A stretch of DNA of 64,000 bases from SIG603 sp964369415 (GCA_964369415.1 CAYJFP010000007.1:1-64000), one strand, 5' to 3'; shown: positions 53,159 to 62,760, counted from the stretch's first letter. Notes: generated from the sequence alone by a model not told the origin. Made by a program: numbers and translations.

Positions 53159-53893
53159 TTATTCGCTTTTACTATACATATTTGTATGATTATGCAAATA
53201 TTCCTCAAGTCTTTCGATAGAAGAATTAACTATTAATTCTTCTGGAAAGGAAATTTCTTCAAGCATTTCAAATGCACTTTTTACTTCTGCTACATTCATA
53301 TGATAATGTGCATCTGATGAGATAATTATAGGTGCTTCAAACTTTTTACAAAGAAGTGCTATTTGTCTACAATTTTCACTCGCACCAGCTCTTGCATTAG
53401 AACTATGTGCATTGATTTCTACAAGCTTGTGATTTTTCTTAAACTCTGGAATCACTCTCTCATAATCGTATTTAAACATCTCTGTACCGCTATGTCCTAT
53501 AGCATTTACATATGGATTTTTTGCAACATTCAAATACATTTGCGTACATTTTTCCACTGTTGCATCGTTTAGTGAAACTTTAGGCATCAAATGAGCCGAG
53601 GCTATAACAAAATCTAAATTCAAACTGGGATCATAATCTATATTTCCATCAAAGTCCATAATATTAGCCTCTATCCCCTTTAAAACTTTGACGCCTTCTT
53701 GCATCCTTGGTATGCATCTAAGATTTTCAAAAAACCAAGTCCCCGGCCCTCCCGGTGTAGTATAACTATGTTCGGTAATAGCAATAGCATACAAGCCTTT
53801 GTTCTTTGCACCTAAAATCATCTCTCCAATAGTACTGTAAGCATGTCCGCAACTATTTGTATGCGTGTGTAAATCTGCGATTATATTATACAT
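53159..53893 (-). CDS. PHP-domain phosphoesterase (YcdX-like)
   Basis: 244 aa. Metal-binding His cluster DLHTHTNSCGHAY at the N-terminus and further ligands in EHSYT, EANIMDF, SAHLM, GHSG, NAHS and SSDAHY, the layout of YcdX-type PHP hydrolases. It probably cleaves phosphate from a small metabolite; substrate unknown. It lies between hprK and murB, a conserved clostridial position. Confidence 0.9.
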   Translation of the reverse strand: MYNIIADLHTHTNSCGHAYSTIGEMILGAKNKGLYAIAITEHSYTTPGGPGTWFFENLRCIPRMQEGVKVLKGIEANIMDFDGNIDYDPSLNLDFVIASAHLMPKVSLNDATVEKCTQMYLNVAKNPYVNAIGHSGTEMFKYDYERVIPEFKKNHKLVEINAHSSNARAGASENCRQIALLCKKFEAPIIISSDAHYHMNVAEVKSAFEMLEEISFPEELIVNSSIERLEEYLHNHTNMYSKSE

Positions 53894-53903
53894 AGAAAAC
53901 TCC

Positions 53904-54869
53904 TTAAATATCCAATTCTTTCTTAATATCCTTAGCTGGCATTAACGACGGATCAATACCTGCCTTTGAAAGTATTTCGTAGGCCGCATTATAACCCATT
54001 TTCTTCTGCCTATTATTCATAGCTGCAACCTCAATAATAACTGCAAGGTTTCTACCAGGTTTTACAGGTATGGTCATTACAGGAAGTTTAATTCCTAGAA
54101 TTTCAGCATATTGATTGTCAATTCCCATTCTATCATAGGCTTTTGTGCTATCCCATATTTCAAGATTAACAACCATGTCAATTTTTTCTTGAGGTTTAAC
54201 AGCGCCCATACCAAAAATTCTTCTGGCATTGACCATTCCTATACCTCTAAGCTCAATAAAATATCTAATATTCTCAGGCGCTTGCCCTACTAAAGATTTA
54301 TTTGAAACCCTTCTTATTTCAACGGCATCGTCCGCTATAAGTCTATGCCCTCTTTTTATAAGCTCTATCGCAGTTTCACTTTTTCCGACACCGCTGTCAC
54401 CAACAAGAAGAATACCCTCACCGTAAACTTCAACCAGTCCACCATGACGAGTAATTCTCGGCGCAAGCTCTAAATTTAGAAAAGCAACTAAGTGAGATAC
54501 TATATCAGAAGTTGAATCCTTCGCACTTAGTAAAGGAACACCATATTTTTCAGCACACTCAAGTATTAACCCTCCTGTTTCAAGACTTCTAGTAATAATT
54601 ACTGCAGGTGGTTTCATGCTAAAAAACTTATCTATCGCTTCCTTATATTCTTCTTCTGTAAAATGTTCAAGCATCGAAATTTCAGCTTTACCAATTATAT
54701 TTATTCTTGTATTATCAAAATATTCGTAGAATCCGTTAAGCTCGATACCTGGCCTGTTTACCTCTTTTGAGTAAATTAAAATTTCATCCTCACCTTTTGG
54801 TAAAAATAAACTTTCAAGTGCTAGTTCGTCAATAATTTTAGAAAGTTGTAAGCTATAATCTTCTGCCAT
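53904..54869 (-). CDS. hprK: HPr kinase/phosphorylase
   Basis: 321 aa. Catalytic His142 and the P-loop GDSGVGKS (157-164), plus the RGIGMVNARRIFGMGAV signature of the family. It phosphorylates Ser46 of HPr and drives carbon catabolite control. I use the ATG 10 nt after AAAGG; an upstream ATG would add eight residues. It heads the hprK-to-pfkA run behind a perfect promoter. Confidence 0.97.
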   Translation of the reverse strand: MAEDYSLQLSKIIDELALESLFLPKGEDEILIYSKEVNRPGIELNGFYEYFDNTRINIIGKAEISMLEHFTEEEYKEAIDKFFSMKPPAVIITRSLETGGLILECAEKYGVPLLSAKDSTSDIVSHLVAFLNLELAPRITRHGGLVEVYGEGILLVGDSGVGKSETAIELIKRGHRLIADDAVEIRRVSNKSLVGQAPENIRYFIELRGIGMVNARRIFGMGAVKPQEKIDMVVNLEIWDSTKAYDRMGIDNQYAEILGIKLPVMTIPVKPGRNLAVIIEVAAMNNRQKKMGYNAAYEILSKAGIDPSLMPAKDIKKELDI

Positions 54870-54907
54870 AATATTCAGTCCTTTCTCATGCAAATCTTAT
54901 TTATTTT

Positions 54908-54935
54908 ATTATACCATAAAGAGAAATTGTGTCAA
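54908..54935 (-). promoter_or_regulatory. Consensus promoter of the hprK-to-pfkA gene run
   Basis: On the minus strand TTGACA, 16 bp, TATAAT with extended TGG. Confidence 0.88.
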
Positions 54936-54978
54936 TCAAATTAAGCATAAGTTTTCTATAAATACACATATCCATTTC

Positions 54979-55007
54979 TTGACAATCAATTTTATTTATT
55001 ATAAAAT
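54979..55007 (+). promoter_or_regulatory. Promoter of the YhfC-like gene
   Basis: TTGACA, 17 bp, TAAAAT, about 32 bp before the TTG start. Divergent from hprK. Confidence 0.72.
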
Positions 55008-55039
55008 ATAACTCAATCTTTTTTTAGGAGTGATAACCA

Positions 55040-55825
55040 TTGTCTGATGTCTACACACCTGCTTTCATAGGTGTTATAAGCCAGCTTTTGTTCAGCATTT
55101 TGGGGCCTGTACTAGTTCTAATTATTTGGAAATTAAGAACAAAAACTAGCGTGGTGCCTGCACTTATTGGTGCTAGTGCTTTTATTTTATTTGCTTTAGT
55201 TTTTGAACAATTCCTTCATTCTATAATTTTAGGAAATAGCTCTCCAATTTTGAGTAACCCCTTACTATATTCACTTTACGCTGGTGTTTCCGCAGGTATT
55301 TTTGAAGAAACTGGACGATTTATCTCTTTTAAGTTCTTTCTTAAGTCATATAATAATAAGCGAAATGCAATCACCTACGGCATAGGTCATGCTGGGATTG
55401 AAATCATTTTTATTATGGGACTAACAGCTATTTCAAACATAATAATTTTAGAAGTGTTAGCTTCTGGAAGTTTAAATAGCTTGACAGAATCAATGACGCC
55501 AGAAGCTATGGCTGCTATTAACGACACTGCTAAACTGTTTGAAGAAACCGATATTAGCGTATACTTTTTAGGGATTACAGAAAGAATCTTTGCTTTTATC
55601 TCTCATGTCAGCATGTCAATTCTTGTTTTCGCAGCAGTTCATCATAAAAACTTAAGATACCTCTTCCCTTGTTCCATTTTGATGCATGCCATCTTAAACT
55701 TCCCGGCGGGTCTTTATCAGTCAGGCGTTTTAAATATTTATATTACCGAAATAATCATAATGATGATTACAGGAGCCTTTGCATTTATAGCATTAAGAGT
55801 TTATAGAAACCATTTAAGTAATTAA
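55040..55825 (+). CDS. YhfC family glutamic-type intramembrane protease-like protein
   Basis: 261 aa, about seven or eight membrane helices. Conserved motifs of the YhfC/PrsW-like group are present: EETGRF on one helix, a GHAGIE pair on the next, and a late ER...H segment, the presumed active site of glutamic intramembrane proteases. Substrate unknown. The start is TTG, with TTAGGAG 9 nt upstream; no ATG fits. It has a good promoter but no clear terminator. Confidence 0.78.
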   Translation: MSDVYTPAFIGVISQLLFSILGPVLVLIIWKLRTKTSVVPALIGASAFILFALVFEQFLHSIILGNSSPILSNPLLYSLYAGVSAGIFEETGRFISFKFFLKSYNNKRNAITYGIGHAGIEIIFIMGLTAISNIIILEVLASGSLNSLTESMTPEAMAAINDTAKLFEETDISVYFLGITERIFAFISHVSMSILVFAAVHHKNLRYLFPCSILMHAILNFPAGLYQSGVLNIYITEIIIMMITGAFAFIALRVYRNHLSN

Positions 55826-55859
55826 AGCGTTATTTTATATTTTTTCACTAAATTTTGCA

Positions 55860-55888
55860 TTGTTTGTCCTAAAGTATTTCTGTATACT
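55860..55888 (+). promoter_or_regulatory. Putative promoter of the Gfo/Idh/MocA gene
   Basis: TTGTTT, 17 bp, TATACT, about 58 bp before the ATG. Confidence 0.5.
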
Positions 55889-55946
55889 AATGAAAAATTA
55901 TTAAATAACACAAAAATAATATCAAAATAAAGAAAGAGGAATAAAA

Positions 55947-57002
55947 ATGAAGAAAAATGTAGCAGTCATCGGTTACGGTGGCATGGGCGGCTGGCACTGT
56001 GAACATCTTGAAAAAAGCGATGTCGCAAGTTTAATCGGAATTTATGACATTGATGAAAAACGCATGGATTTAGCAAGAGAGCGCAAAATCAAAGCTTATG
56101 ATAGTCTTGAAGCTTTACTTTCTGATGAAAATGTTGAGATAGTATTAATCGCTACTCCTAATGATTCTCATAAAGAAATTGCAATCAAGGCTATGAACGC
56201 TGGAAAACACGCTATTTGCGAAAAGCCTGTTGCAATGTCTAGTGAAGAGCTTCAAGAGATGATTGATGTATCTAATAAGACAGATAAACGTTTTACAGTT
56301 CATCAAAATCGCCGCTGGGACGAGGACTTTCTAAAAGTGAAAGAGGTTTATGATAACGGATATCTTGGCGATGTATTTAATATCGAATCAAGAGTTCAAG
56401 GTTCAAGAGGAATCCCTGGCGACTGGAGAAAAGAAAAAATCCATGGTGGTGGAATGGTTCTTGACTGGGGTGTGCATCTTTTTGACCAAATGCTACAAAT
56501 GGTAGACGAAAAAATTGTAAGCATTTATTCAAGACTTGACGATGTTACAAACAGTGAAGTAGACGACGGATTTAAGGTAGTTTTCACCTTTGAAAGTGGA
56601 CTTACAGCCCATATCGAAGTTGGAACAAGCAACTTCATTAACCTTCCTCGTTGGTATATGCAAGGCCAAAACGGTACTGCACTCATTACAGATTGGAACG
56701 ATGCAGGAAAATACATATGCTGCGAAAACTTCTCTGAAAGCGATGTAATTCCGATTAAAACAGCTGCTGGTTTAACAAAAACTATGGCACCTAGAAAGCC
56801 TGAAACAGTTATCGAGCACGAAATGGTAAAACTAGACCCAGATGTACATGATTTTTACCGCAATTTCTGCAAGGCAGTAGACAAAAAAGAAGAGCAACTT
56901 ATCACTCACAAACAAATGATGAGGGTCTTCAAACTTATGGAAGCTTGCTTTGAGGCAGCTGAAAAAGGTCAAATCCTTTACTGGGATGACTGCAAAGACT
57001 AA
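55947..57002 (+). CDS. Gfo/Idh/MocA family NAD(P)-dependent oxidoreductase
   Basis: 351 aa. Rossmann motif GYGGMGGWHCEH near the N-terminus, ATPND followed by CEKPVA with the conserved Lys, and the catalytic Asp/His in VLDWGVHLFDQ. The C-terminal domain is an alpha/beta sheet. Such enzymes oxidise or epimerise sugars and inositols. It stands alone between promoter and terminator, so the substrate is unknown, though the isomerase pair near 18 kb would be natural pathway partners. Confidence 0.92.
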   Translation: MKKNVAVIGYGGMGGWHCEHLEKSDVASLIGIYDIDEKRMDLARERKIKAYDSLEALLSDENVEIVLIATPNDSHKEIAIKAMNAGKHAICEKPVAMSSEELQEMIDVSNKTDKRFTVHQNRRWDEDFLKVKEVYDNGYLGDVFNIESRVQGSRGIPGDWRKEKIHGGGMVLDWGVHLFDQMLQMVDEKIVSIYSRLDDVTNSEVDDGFKVVFTFESGLTAHIEVGTSNFINLPRWYMQGQNGTALITDWNDAGKYICCENFSESDVIPIKTAAGLTKTMAPRKPETVIEHEMVKLDPDVHDFYRNFCKAVDKKEEQLITHKQMMRVFKLMEACFEAAEKGQILYWDDCKD

Positions 57003-57012
57003 TTGAACACAA

Positions 57013-57050
57013 AATTAACGGATAGTATCTGCTATCCGTTAATTTTTTTA
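57013..57050 (+). terminator. Terminator of the Gfo/Idh/MocA gene
   Basis: A perfect 12-bp stem (ATTAACGGATAG / CTATCCGTTAAT), 6-nt loop and T7 tail. Confidence 0.93.
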
Positions 57051-57059
57051 TTTGAACAG

Positions 57060-57092
57060 AAAAAAGGCTATACCACACTTGGTATAGCCTTG
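57060..57092 (-). terminator. Terminator of the carA-carB/dapF operon
   Basis: On the minus strand AAGGCTATACCA / TGGTATAGCCTT, 4-nt loop, then T-rich tail, 6 bp past the stop codon. Confidence 0.93.
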
Positions 57093-57097
57093 ATTTT

Positions 57098-60000
57098 TTA
57101 TATTTCCACTGTTCCTTCGAATACTTTTTCGGCACCGCCTGTTAAATAGACAATTCCGTCTTTATAATTAACAGTCAAGTCTCCGCCTTTAAGCATTACT
57201 CTTATATCGCTGTTTTCCTTGCAGTGTCCTGTTAGAATCGCAGCAACTGCTACGGCACATGCTCCTGTACCACAAGCTAAAGTTTCGCCGCTTCCTCTTT
57301 CCCATACACGCATTTTAAGCGTATTTTCGTCTATGATTTCTGCAAACTCGGTGTTAACTCCTTGTGGGAATACCTCGTGTTTTTCAAACATAGGTCCAAT
57401 TTTTTCTAAGTCTAGTTTGTCAACCGAATTTGTGAATACCACGCAGTGTGGATTTCCAATAGAAACGCAGATTACATTGTAGTTGATTTCTCCTACCGAT
57501 AAGTCTCTGTTAACTATTCTGTCACCTTCAAGAGTCGTCGGTATTTCACTCGACTTAAACTTAGCTTTACCCATGTCGACCTTTACTTTAAAGACCTTAT
57601 CCATTTTAGTATAAACTTCACACTCTTTAATTCCGCTTGCCGTCTCAATATTCATGACTTCTTTTTTGACTATACCTTCGTCATACACATATTTTGCAAC
57701 ACAGCGTATTCCGTTACCGCACATTTTACCTTCACTTCCGTCACGGTTGTACATGAGCATTTTGACATCGGCAATTTCAGAAGGGCAAATCAAAATTACA
57801 CCGTCGGCACCGACACCTACTGCCCTATCCGATAGATAAATCGAAAGCGACTCTGGCGATGGCACTTCGTTTTTAAAGCAATCAATATAAATATAGTCAT
57901 TGCTTGTTCCGTGCATTTTGATAAAGCTTAGTTTTTGCTTTTTAGTTCTCATGTTGTTAATGTCGACAATCTCAACATTATTGATGTTGTATCTGCTCAT
58001 CAAGCTGTCTACAAGCGCATTTGCAGTGTCGATAGCAGTTAGACACGGAATACCTAAAAGACTTGCTTTTCTTCTAATTTTAACGCTGTCTCTTTCAGGA
58101 TTTCTTCCCTTAGCAGATGTTGAAATGATGTAGTCAATCTTTCCGCTTTCTAAAAGTGTGAGCGTATTGACAGGACTTTGGTGAATTTTATCGACTATTT
58201 TAACTGCAAGTCCAGCCTTTGCTAGAACTGAAGCAGTACCAAGTGTAGCGTATAACTTAAAGCCCATTTCATTGAACTTCTTAGCTATTTCGCCGATTTC
58301 AGCCTTATCACCTTGTCTTACAGTGATGAATACTCCGCCTTTTGTCTTCTTCATTTTATTTCCGGCAGCAACAAGGCCTTTATAAAGAGCCTCTTCCATG
58401 TTGTTTCCGATTCCCAAAACTTCACCTGTAGACTTCATTTCAGGTCCTAGTTGTGTGTCAACGTCTGTAAGTTTTTCAAATGAGAACACTGGAACTTTAA
58501 CCGCAACGTAAGGAGAAGTTTTGTATAGACCTGTTCCGTACTCTAAGTCCTTAAGCTTGATTCCAAGGCTGACTTTTGTTGCAAGTTCTCCCATAGGAAC
58601 GCCTGTAACCTTGCTTAAATATGGAACTGTTCTTGATGCTCTTGGATTAACTTCGATTACATATAAATCGCCGTCCATAACGATATATTGTAGATTCATA
58701 AGTCCGATAGCTTGTAATTCACGGCAGATTTTCTCTGTAGTCTCTATGATTTCTTTAATCATCTTATCGTCTACGTTAAACGCTGGATACACTGCAATAC
58801 TGTCTCCCGAGTGAACACCTGTTCTCTCAACATGCTCCATGATTCCTGGAATTAAGATGTTGTCTCCGTCACAAATTGCATCAACTTCTAACTCTAAACC
58901 GCTGATATATTTGTCTATAAGCACTGGATTATCTTGCTTTTGTCTTAGAATAATCTCCATGTATTCTTTAATATCCTCGTCTGTATAGGCAATAATCATG
59001 TTTTGTCCGCCTAAAACATACGACGGTCTCATAAGAACAGGATAATCAAGTTCATGTGCAGCTTTAAGAGCCTCTTCTTCATTCATTATTGTGAAGCCTT
59101 TTGGTCTTTTGATTCCACATTTTTCTAAAACCGCATCAAAACGCTCTCTGTCCTCTGCCGCATCTATATTATCAGCAGAAGTTCCCATGATTCTAATTCC
59201 GTTTTTCGAGAGTGTTTTTGTAAGCTTTATAGCAGTTTGTCCACCGAAAGCCACGAATACACCGATAGGTTTTTCAAGCTTAATAATGTTCATTACATCT
59301 TCAGGGCAAAGTGGCTCAAAATATAGTCTATCAGCCGTATCAAAATCGGTCGAAACCGTTTCTGGATTGTTATTGATAATTACAACTTCATAGCCCATTT
59401 TTTGAAGCGCATGTACACAGTGAACCGAGGCGTAGTCAAACTCAATACCCTGTCCAATTCTAATAGGACCTGAACCTAAAACAAGCACTGTTTCCTTAGT
59501 GGATTTTTCCACAAAATCTACAGCTTCGTTTTCGCCACCCTCTTCTTTTGTAAGGTAAGTTCCGTAGAAATAAGGTGTTTGAGCGGTAAACTCAGCCGCA
59601 CAAGTATCAACCATTTTATAGAGTTCTTCCATTTCAAACTCTATCTCATTACCGCTGATTCTCTTCATGGTCTCATCGGTAAATCCTAATTTTTTGCCTT
59701 TTTCATATTGCTCTTTTGTAATTTTCGAGTCAGCAATTTCTTTTTCAAAATTAAGGATATTCTCAAGCTTTGCAAGGAACCAAATGTCTATCATTGTAAA
59801 GTCGTGAATTTCCTGTATTGTAATTCCACGTTTCATAAGTTCTGCAATCGCAAAAAGTCTTTGGTCGGTTGCATCTTTAAGTATTTTCCATAAAAACGCA
59901 TCGTCTTTATCTTTAAATGCAGGTAACTCTAAGCTGTCTAGTGAAATTTCAGCACCTCTTACGGCTTTCATTAGAGCCATTTCAAAGGTGTCAGCTATGG

Positions 60001-61150
60001 ACATAACTTCGCCTGTAGCCTTCATTTGTGTGCCTAGATTTCTTTTAGCATAGACAAATTTATCAAAAGGCCATTTAGGGAATTTTAACGCAACATAGTC
60101 AAGAGCTGGTTCGAAAGAAGCATATGTCGTACCTGTAACGGCATTTATAATTTCATCAAGTGTGTATCCAAGTGCAATTTTAGCCGCAACCTTAGCTATA
60201 GGATAACCTGTAGCCTTAGATGCAAGGGCTGATGATCTTGACACACGAGGATTAACCTCGATAACTGCATAATCAAAAGAAGTCGGGTGAAGCGCAAGCT
60301 GAACATTACAGCCGCCTTCAACACCTAGAGACTCAACTATATTTAGAGAAGCCGTTCTTAGCATTTGATATTCTTTATCCGAAAGTGTTACAGCCGGAGC
60401 TATAACTATACTATCTCCAGTGTGAACTCCAACGGGGTCAAAGTTTTCCATCGAACAAACGGTTATAACGTTGTGCGCACCATCACGGATAACTTCAAAC
60501 TCGATTTCTTTCCATCCCGCAATACTCTTTTCAACCAAAATTTGTGTAATTGGCGATAAAGCAAGTCCATTTGTGGCTGTTTCGAGCATTTCTTGCTTGT
60601 TATCGACGATTCCACCGCCCGAGCCACCTAAAGTAAACGCTGGACGAATGATTGCTGGATAGCCAATTTCCTCTGCAAACTCAAGTGCATCTTCAACTGT
60701 TGTAACAACTTTTGATGGTATGCAAGGCTGTCCGATACTCTCCATTGTGTCTTTAAAAATCTGTCTATCTTCGGCTTTATCAATAGTTTCTGGTGAAGCA
60801 CCTAAAAGCTTAACGCCGTTTTCTTCCAAAAATCCCTCTTTTGCAAGTTGCATTGAAAGAGTAAGACCTGTTTGCCCTCCAAAACCTGATAAAATGCTAT
60901 CTGGTTTTTCAAGTTTTATTATTCTCTTAATCATTTCAAGATTAAGTGGTTCTATATATATTTTATCCGCCATAGAGTTGTCTGTCATTATTGTAGCTGG
61001 ATTTGAATTGACAAGAACTATTTCAATTCCGTCTTCTTTTAAAGCACGGCACGCCTGCGTTCCTGCGTAGTCAAATTCGGCAGCCTGACCTATAACTATA
61101 GGACCCGACCCTATAACGAGAACTTTTTTTATGTCTTTATTTAGTGGCAT
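57098..61150 (-). CDS. carB: Carbamoyl-phosphate synthase large subunit fused to diaminopimelate epimerase
   Basis: 1350 aa in one frame with no stop. Residues 1 to about 1066 are a complete CarB: two ATP-grasp halves opening VLVIGSGPIVIGQAAEFDYAG and VLVLGSGPIRIGQGIEFDYA, and a C-terminal MGS-like regulatory domain (GVFITVRQGDKAEIG). Residues about 1069-1350 are a full DapF with KMHGTSNDY, active-site Cys1144 (MCGNG) and Cys1293 (ACGTG). CarB makes carbamoyl phosphate for pyrimidines and arginine; DapF makes meso-DAP for lysine and cell wall. No Shine-Dalgarno or stop separates them at residue 1067. carA lies 68 bp upstream. Confidence 0.93.
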   Translation of the reverse strand: MPLNKDIKKVLVIGSGPIVIGQAAEFDYAGTQACRALKEDGIEIVLVNSNPATIMTDNSMADKIYIEPLNLEMIKRIIKLEKPDSILSGFGGQTGLTLSMQLAKEGFLEENGVKLLGASPETIDKAEDRQIFKDTMESIGQPCIPSKVVTTVEDALEFAEEIGYPAIIRPAFTLGGSGGGIVDNKQEMLETATNGLALSPITQILVEKSIAGWKEIEFEVIRDGAHNVITVCSMENFDPVGVHTGDSIVIAPAVTLSDKEYQMLRTASLNIVESLGVEGGCNVQLALHPTSFDYAVIEVNPRVSRSSALASKATGYPIAKVAAKIALGYTLDEIINAVTGTTYASFEPALDYVALKFPKWPFDKFVYAKRNLGTQMKATGEVMSIADTFEMALMKAVRGAEISLDSLELPAFKDKDDAFLWKILKDATDQRLFAIAELMKRGITIQEIHDFTMIDIWFLAKLENILNFEKEIADSKITKEQYEKGKKLGFTDETMKRISGNEIEFEMEELYKMVDTCAAEFTAQTPYFYGTYLTKEEGGENEAVDFVEKSTKETVLVLGSGPIRIGQGIEFDYASVHCVHALQKMGYEVVIINNNPETVSTDFDTADRLYFEPLCPEDVMNIIKLEKPIGVFVAFGGQTAIKLTKTLSKNGIRIMGTSADNIDAAEDRERFDAVLEKCGIKRPKGFTIMNEEEALKAAHELDYPVLMRPSYVLGGQNMIIAYTDEDIKEYMEIILRQKQDNPVLIDKYISGLELEVDAICDGDNILIPGIMEHVERTGVHSGDSIAVYPAFNVDDKMIKEIIETTEKICRELQAIGLMNLQYIVMDGDLYVIEVNPRASRTVPYLSKVTGVPMGELATKVSLGIKLKDLEYGTGLYKTSPYVAVKVPVFSFEKLTDVDTQLGPEMKSTGEVLGIGNNMEEALYKGLVAAGNKMKKTKGGVFITVRQGDKAEIGEIAKKFNEMGFKLYATLGTASVLAKAGLAVKIVDKIHQSPVNTLTLLESGKIDYIISTSAKGRNPERDSVKIRRKASLLGIPCLTAIDTANALVDSLMSRYNINNVEIVDINNMRTKKQKLSFIKMHGTSNDYIYIDCFKNEVPSPESLSIYLSDRAVGVGADGVILICPSEIADVKMLMYNRDGSEGKMCGNGIRCVAKYVYDEGIVKKEVMNIETASGIKECEVYTKMDKVFKVKVDMGKAKFKSSEIPTTLEGDRIVNRDLSVGEINYNVICVSIGNPHCVVFTNSVDKLDLEKIGPMFEKHEVFPQGVNTEFAEIIDENTLKMRVWERGSGETLACGTGACAVAVAAILTGHCKENSDIRVMLKGGDLTVNYKDGIVYLTGGAEKVFEGTVEI

Positions 61151-61218
61151 ATTTTTTGTTCCTTTCTTCTTTAAAGTTATACTTTGACCTTTTGATAATT
61201 TGTAATTCGCACTGAAAC

Positions 61219-62289
61219 TTAAGCATTCTTAATATTTTCAATAAATTTATCGAAAAGCCATGCCGTATCCATAGGACCTCCGCAAGCTTCAGGGTGGAAC
61301 TGAACACTCATTATATTTTCGTTTTTGTACATTACGCCTTCACATGTTTTGTCGTTTACGTTAATAAAATATTCTTCGGCAATTTTAGGGTCTATAGATT
61401 TTGACTCAACCGCATAGCCATGGTTTTGGCTAGAAATATAAACTCTTCCGGTTTGAAGATTTTTAACAGGTTGATTCGCTCCCCTATGTCCGTATTTTAG
61501 TTTACTTGTGTTAAAATCATGTGCAAGTGCTAAAAGCTGATGACCTAGGCAAATTCCAAACATCGGAATACCCGATTTAATCATCTCTTTTAAATTAGCT
61601 ATAACTTCCACGTTTTCCTTAGGATCTCCAGGGCCGTTTGAAAGCATGATTCCGTCGGCCTTCATAGCTTTTATTTCATCTATAGTTGTCGTATGCGGAC
61701 ATACTGTCACCTTTGCACCTCTTTTAGCAAGTTCATTTGCGATATTGAGTTTAAGGCCGTAATCCATTAAAGCTATGTGTAGCCCTTCGTTTTCACCGCC
61801 CACTACAAATGGTTCTTTTGTAGATGTTGACTCGACAGCTTTTTCAACTTTATATGATTTAATCTTATCGAAATCAGCATTTTTAGGGTCGGTCACAATC
61901 GCACCATTCATAACGCCTTTTTCTCTTATAATCTTTGTAAGAGCCCTTGTATCTATGCCAGAAAGGCCGATTACACCTCTTTCTTTAAAAAAGGTGTCCA
62001 AGTCCCCTTCACTTCTAAAATTGGAGGGCACTTGACACCATTGTTTTACTATATATGCTTTAGGTCCAATACTATCACTTTCAAAATCCACAGGAATAAC
62101 GCCATAATTTCCTATTAAAGGAAAAGTTTGAACAACAATTTGACCAAAATAGCTTTTATCGGTAAGAGTCTCTAAATACCCTGTCATACCGGTTGCAAAA
62201 ACTACTTCAGCAGTTACTTCGCCTGATAAACCAAAGGCTTCGCCACAAAATGTGCTACCATTCTCTAAAACCAAATATGCTTTACTCAT
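61219..62289 (-). CDS. carA: Carbamoyl-phosphate synthase small subunit
   Basis: 356 aa. N-terminal CarA domain (AYLVLENGSTFCGEAFG) and class I glutamine amidotransferase with the nucleophile in GICLGHQ and the His-Glu pair in VQFHPEA. It supplies ammonia from glutamine to CarB. It precedes the CarB-DapF gene by 68 bp on the same strand and both end at one terminator, so they form an operon. Confidence 0.97.
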   Translation of the reverse strand: MSKAYLVLENGSTFCGEAFGLSGEVTAEVVFATGMTGYLETLTDKSYFGQIVVQTFPLIGNYGVIPVDFESDSIGPKAYIVKQWCQVPSNFRSEGDLDTFFKERGVIGLSGIDTRALTKIIREKGVMNGAIVTDPKNADFDKIKSYKVEKAVESTSTKEPFVVGGENEGLHIALMDYGLKLNIANELAKRGAKVTVCPHTTTIDEIKAMKADGIMLSNGPGDPKENVEVIANLKEMIKSGIPMFGICLGHQLLALAHDFNTSKLKYGHRGANQPVKNLQTGRVYISSQNHGYAVESKSIDPKIAEEYFINVNDKTCEGVMYKNENIMSVQFHPEACGGPMDTAWLFDKFIENIKNA

Positions 62290-62333
62290 AAACTACCTTC
62301 TTTCATTATTTTTCGCCTTTATTCTAATCAAAG

Positions 62334-62339
62334 ATTATA
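62334..62339 (-). promoter_or_regulatory. Putative -10 box of the carA operon
   Basis: TATAAT on the minus strand, 45 bp before the carA ATG. The -35 region is T-rich without a good hexamer. I see no PyrR-binding attenuator between it and carA. Confidence 0.45.
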
Positions 62340-62457
62340 CAACAAAATTGTTAAGAAAAAAAGATTTTTTTTTCATTTTTTAATTCTTCGTATAAATTGC
62401 ACTTTTTTATCTCATTTATTTATTATTTTTTATCATTTTCGCTTGTAATAATATGCG

Positions 62458-62640
62458 CTATTTCTCATGGTATATTAGGCAGTCAATCTTTAATGTGTAT
62501 CCAACTCGTATCCCTTCAACTACTGCATCTTCCGCCTTTTCGTTTAAATGAACTGCTTTTTCCCACTCTATAGTAGTAGTCTAAAATATCGTTACTCGCA
62601 ATCGAAATACAATTATTTTCTATTATAATCAAGTTTCATT
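62458..62640 (-). pseudogene. Decayed coding fragment, DUF6809-like helical protein remnant
   Basis: On the minus strand one frame reads NNCISIASNDILDYYYRVGKS, and an overlapping frame continues EWEKAVHLNEKAEDAVVEGI and RVGYTLKID before a TAG at 62458. Together they resemble the Glu/Lys-rich helical tail of small DUF6809-type proteins (a membership I cannot test). There is no start codon with a ribosome binding site, and at least one frameshift is needed, so this is a relic. Confidence 0.35.
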
Positions 62641-62760
62641 AATGCATCTCATCTAAAATTACTAATCTACACATTATTATACCATTTAATTCGCTAATTT
62701 GATATATCTATTTTTGTATAATAATTAAGAATTTTTTATAATAAATGCACTTACTTACCG

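Noticed and set aside
56935..57135. 66-residue minus-strand reading frame across the oxidoreductase end
   Set aside because: It overlaps two terminators and two real genes, and has no ribosome binding site.
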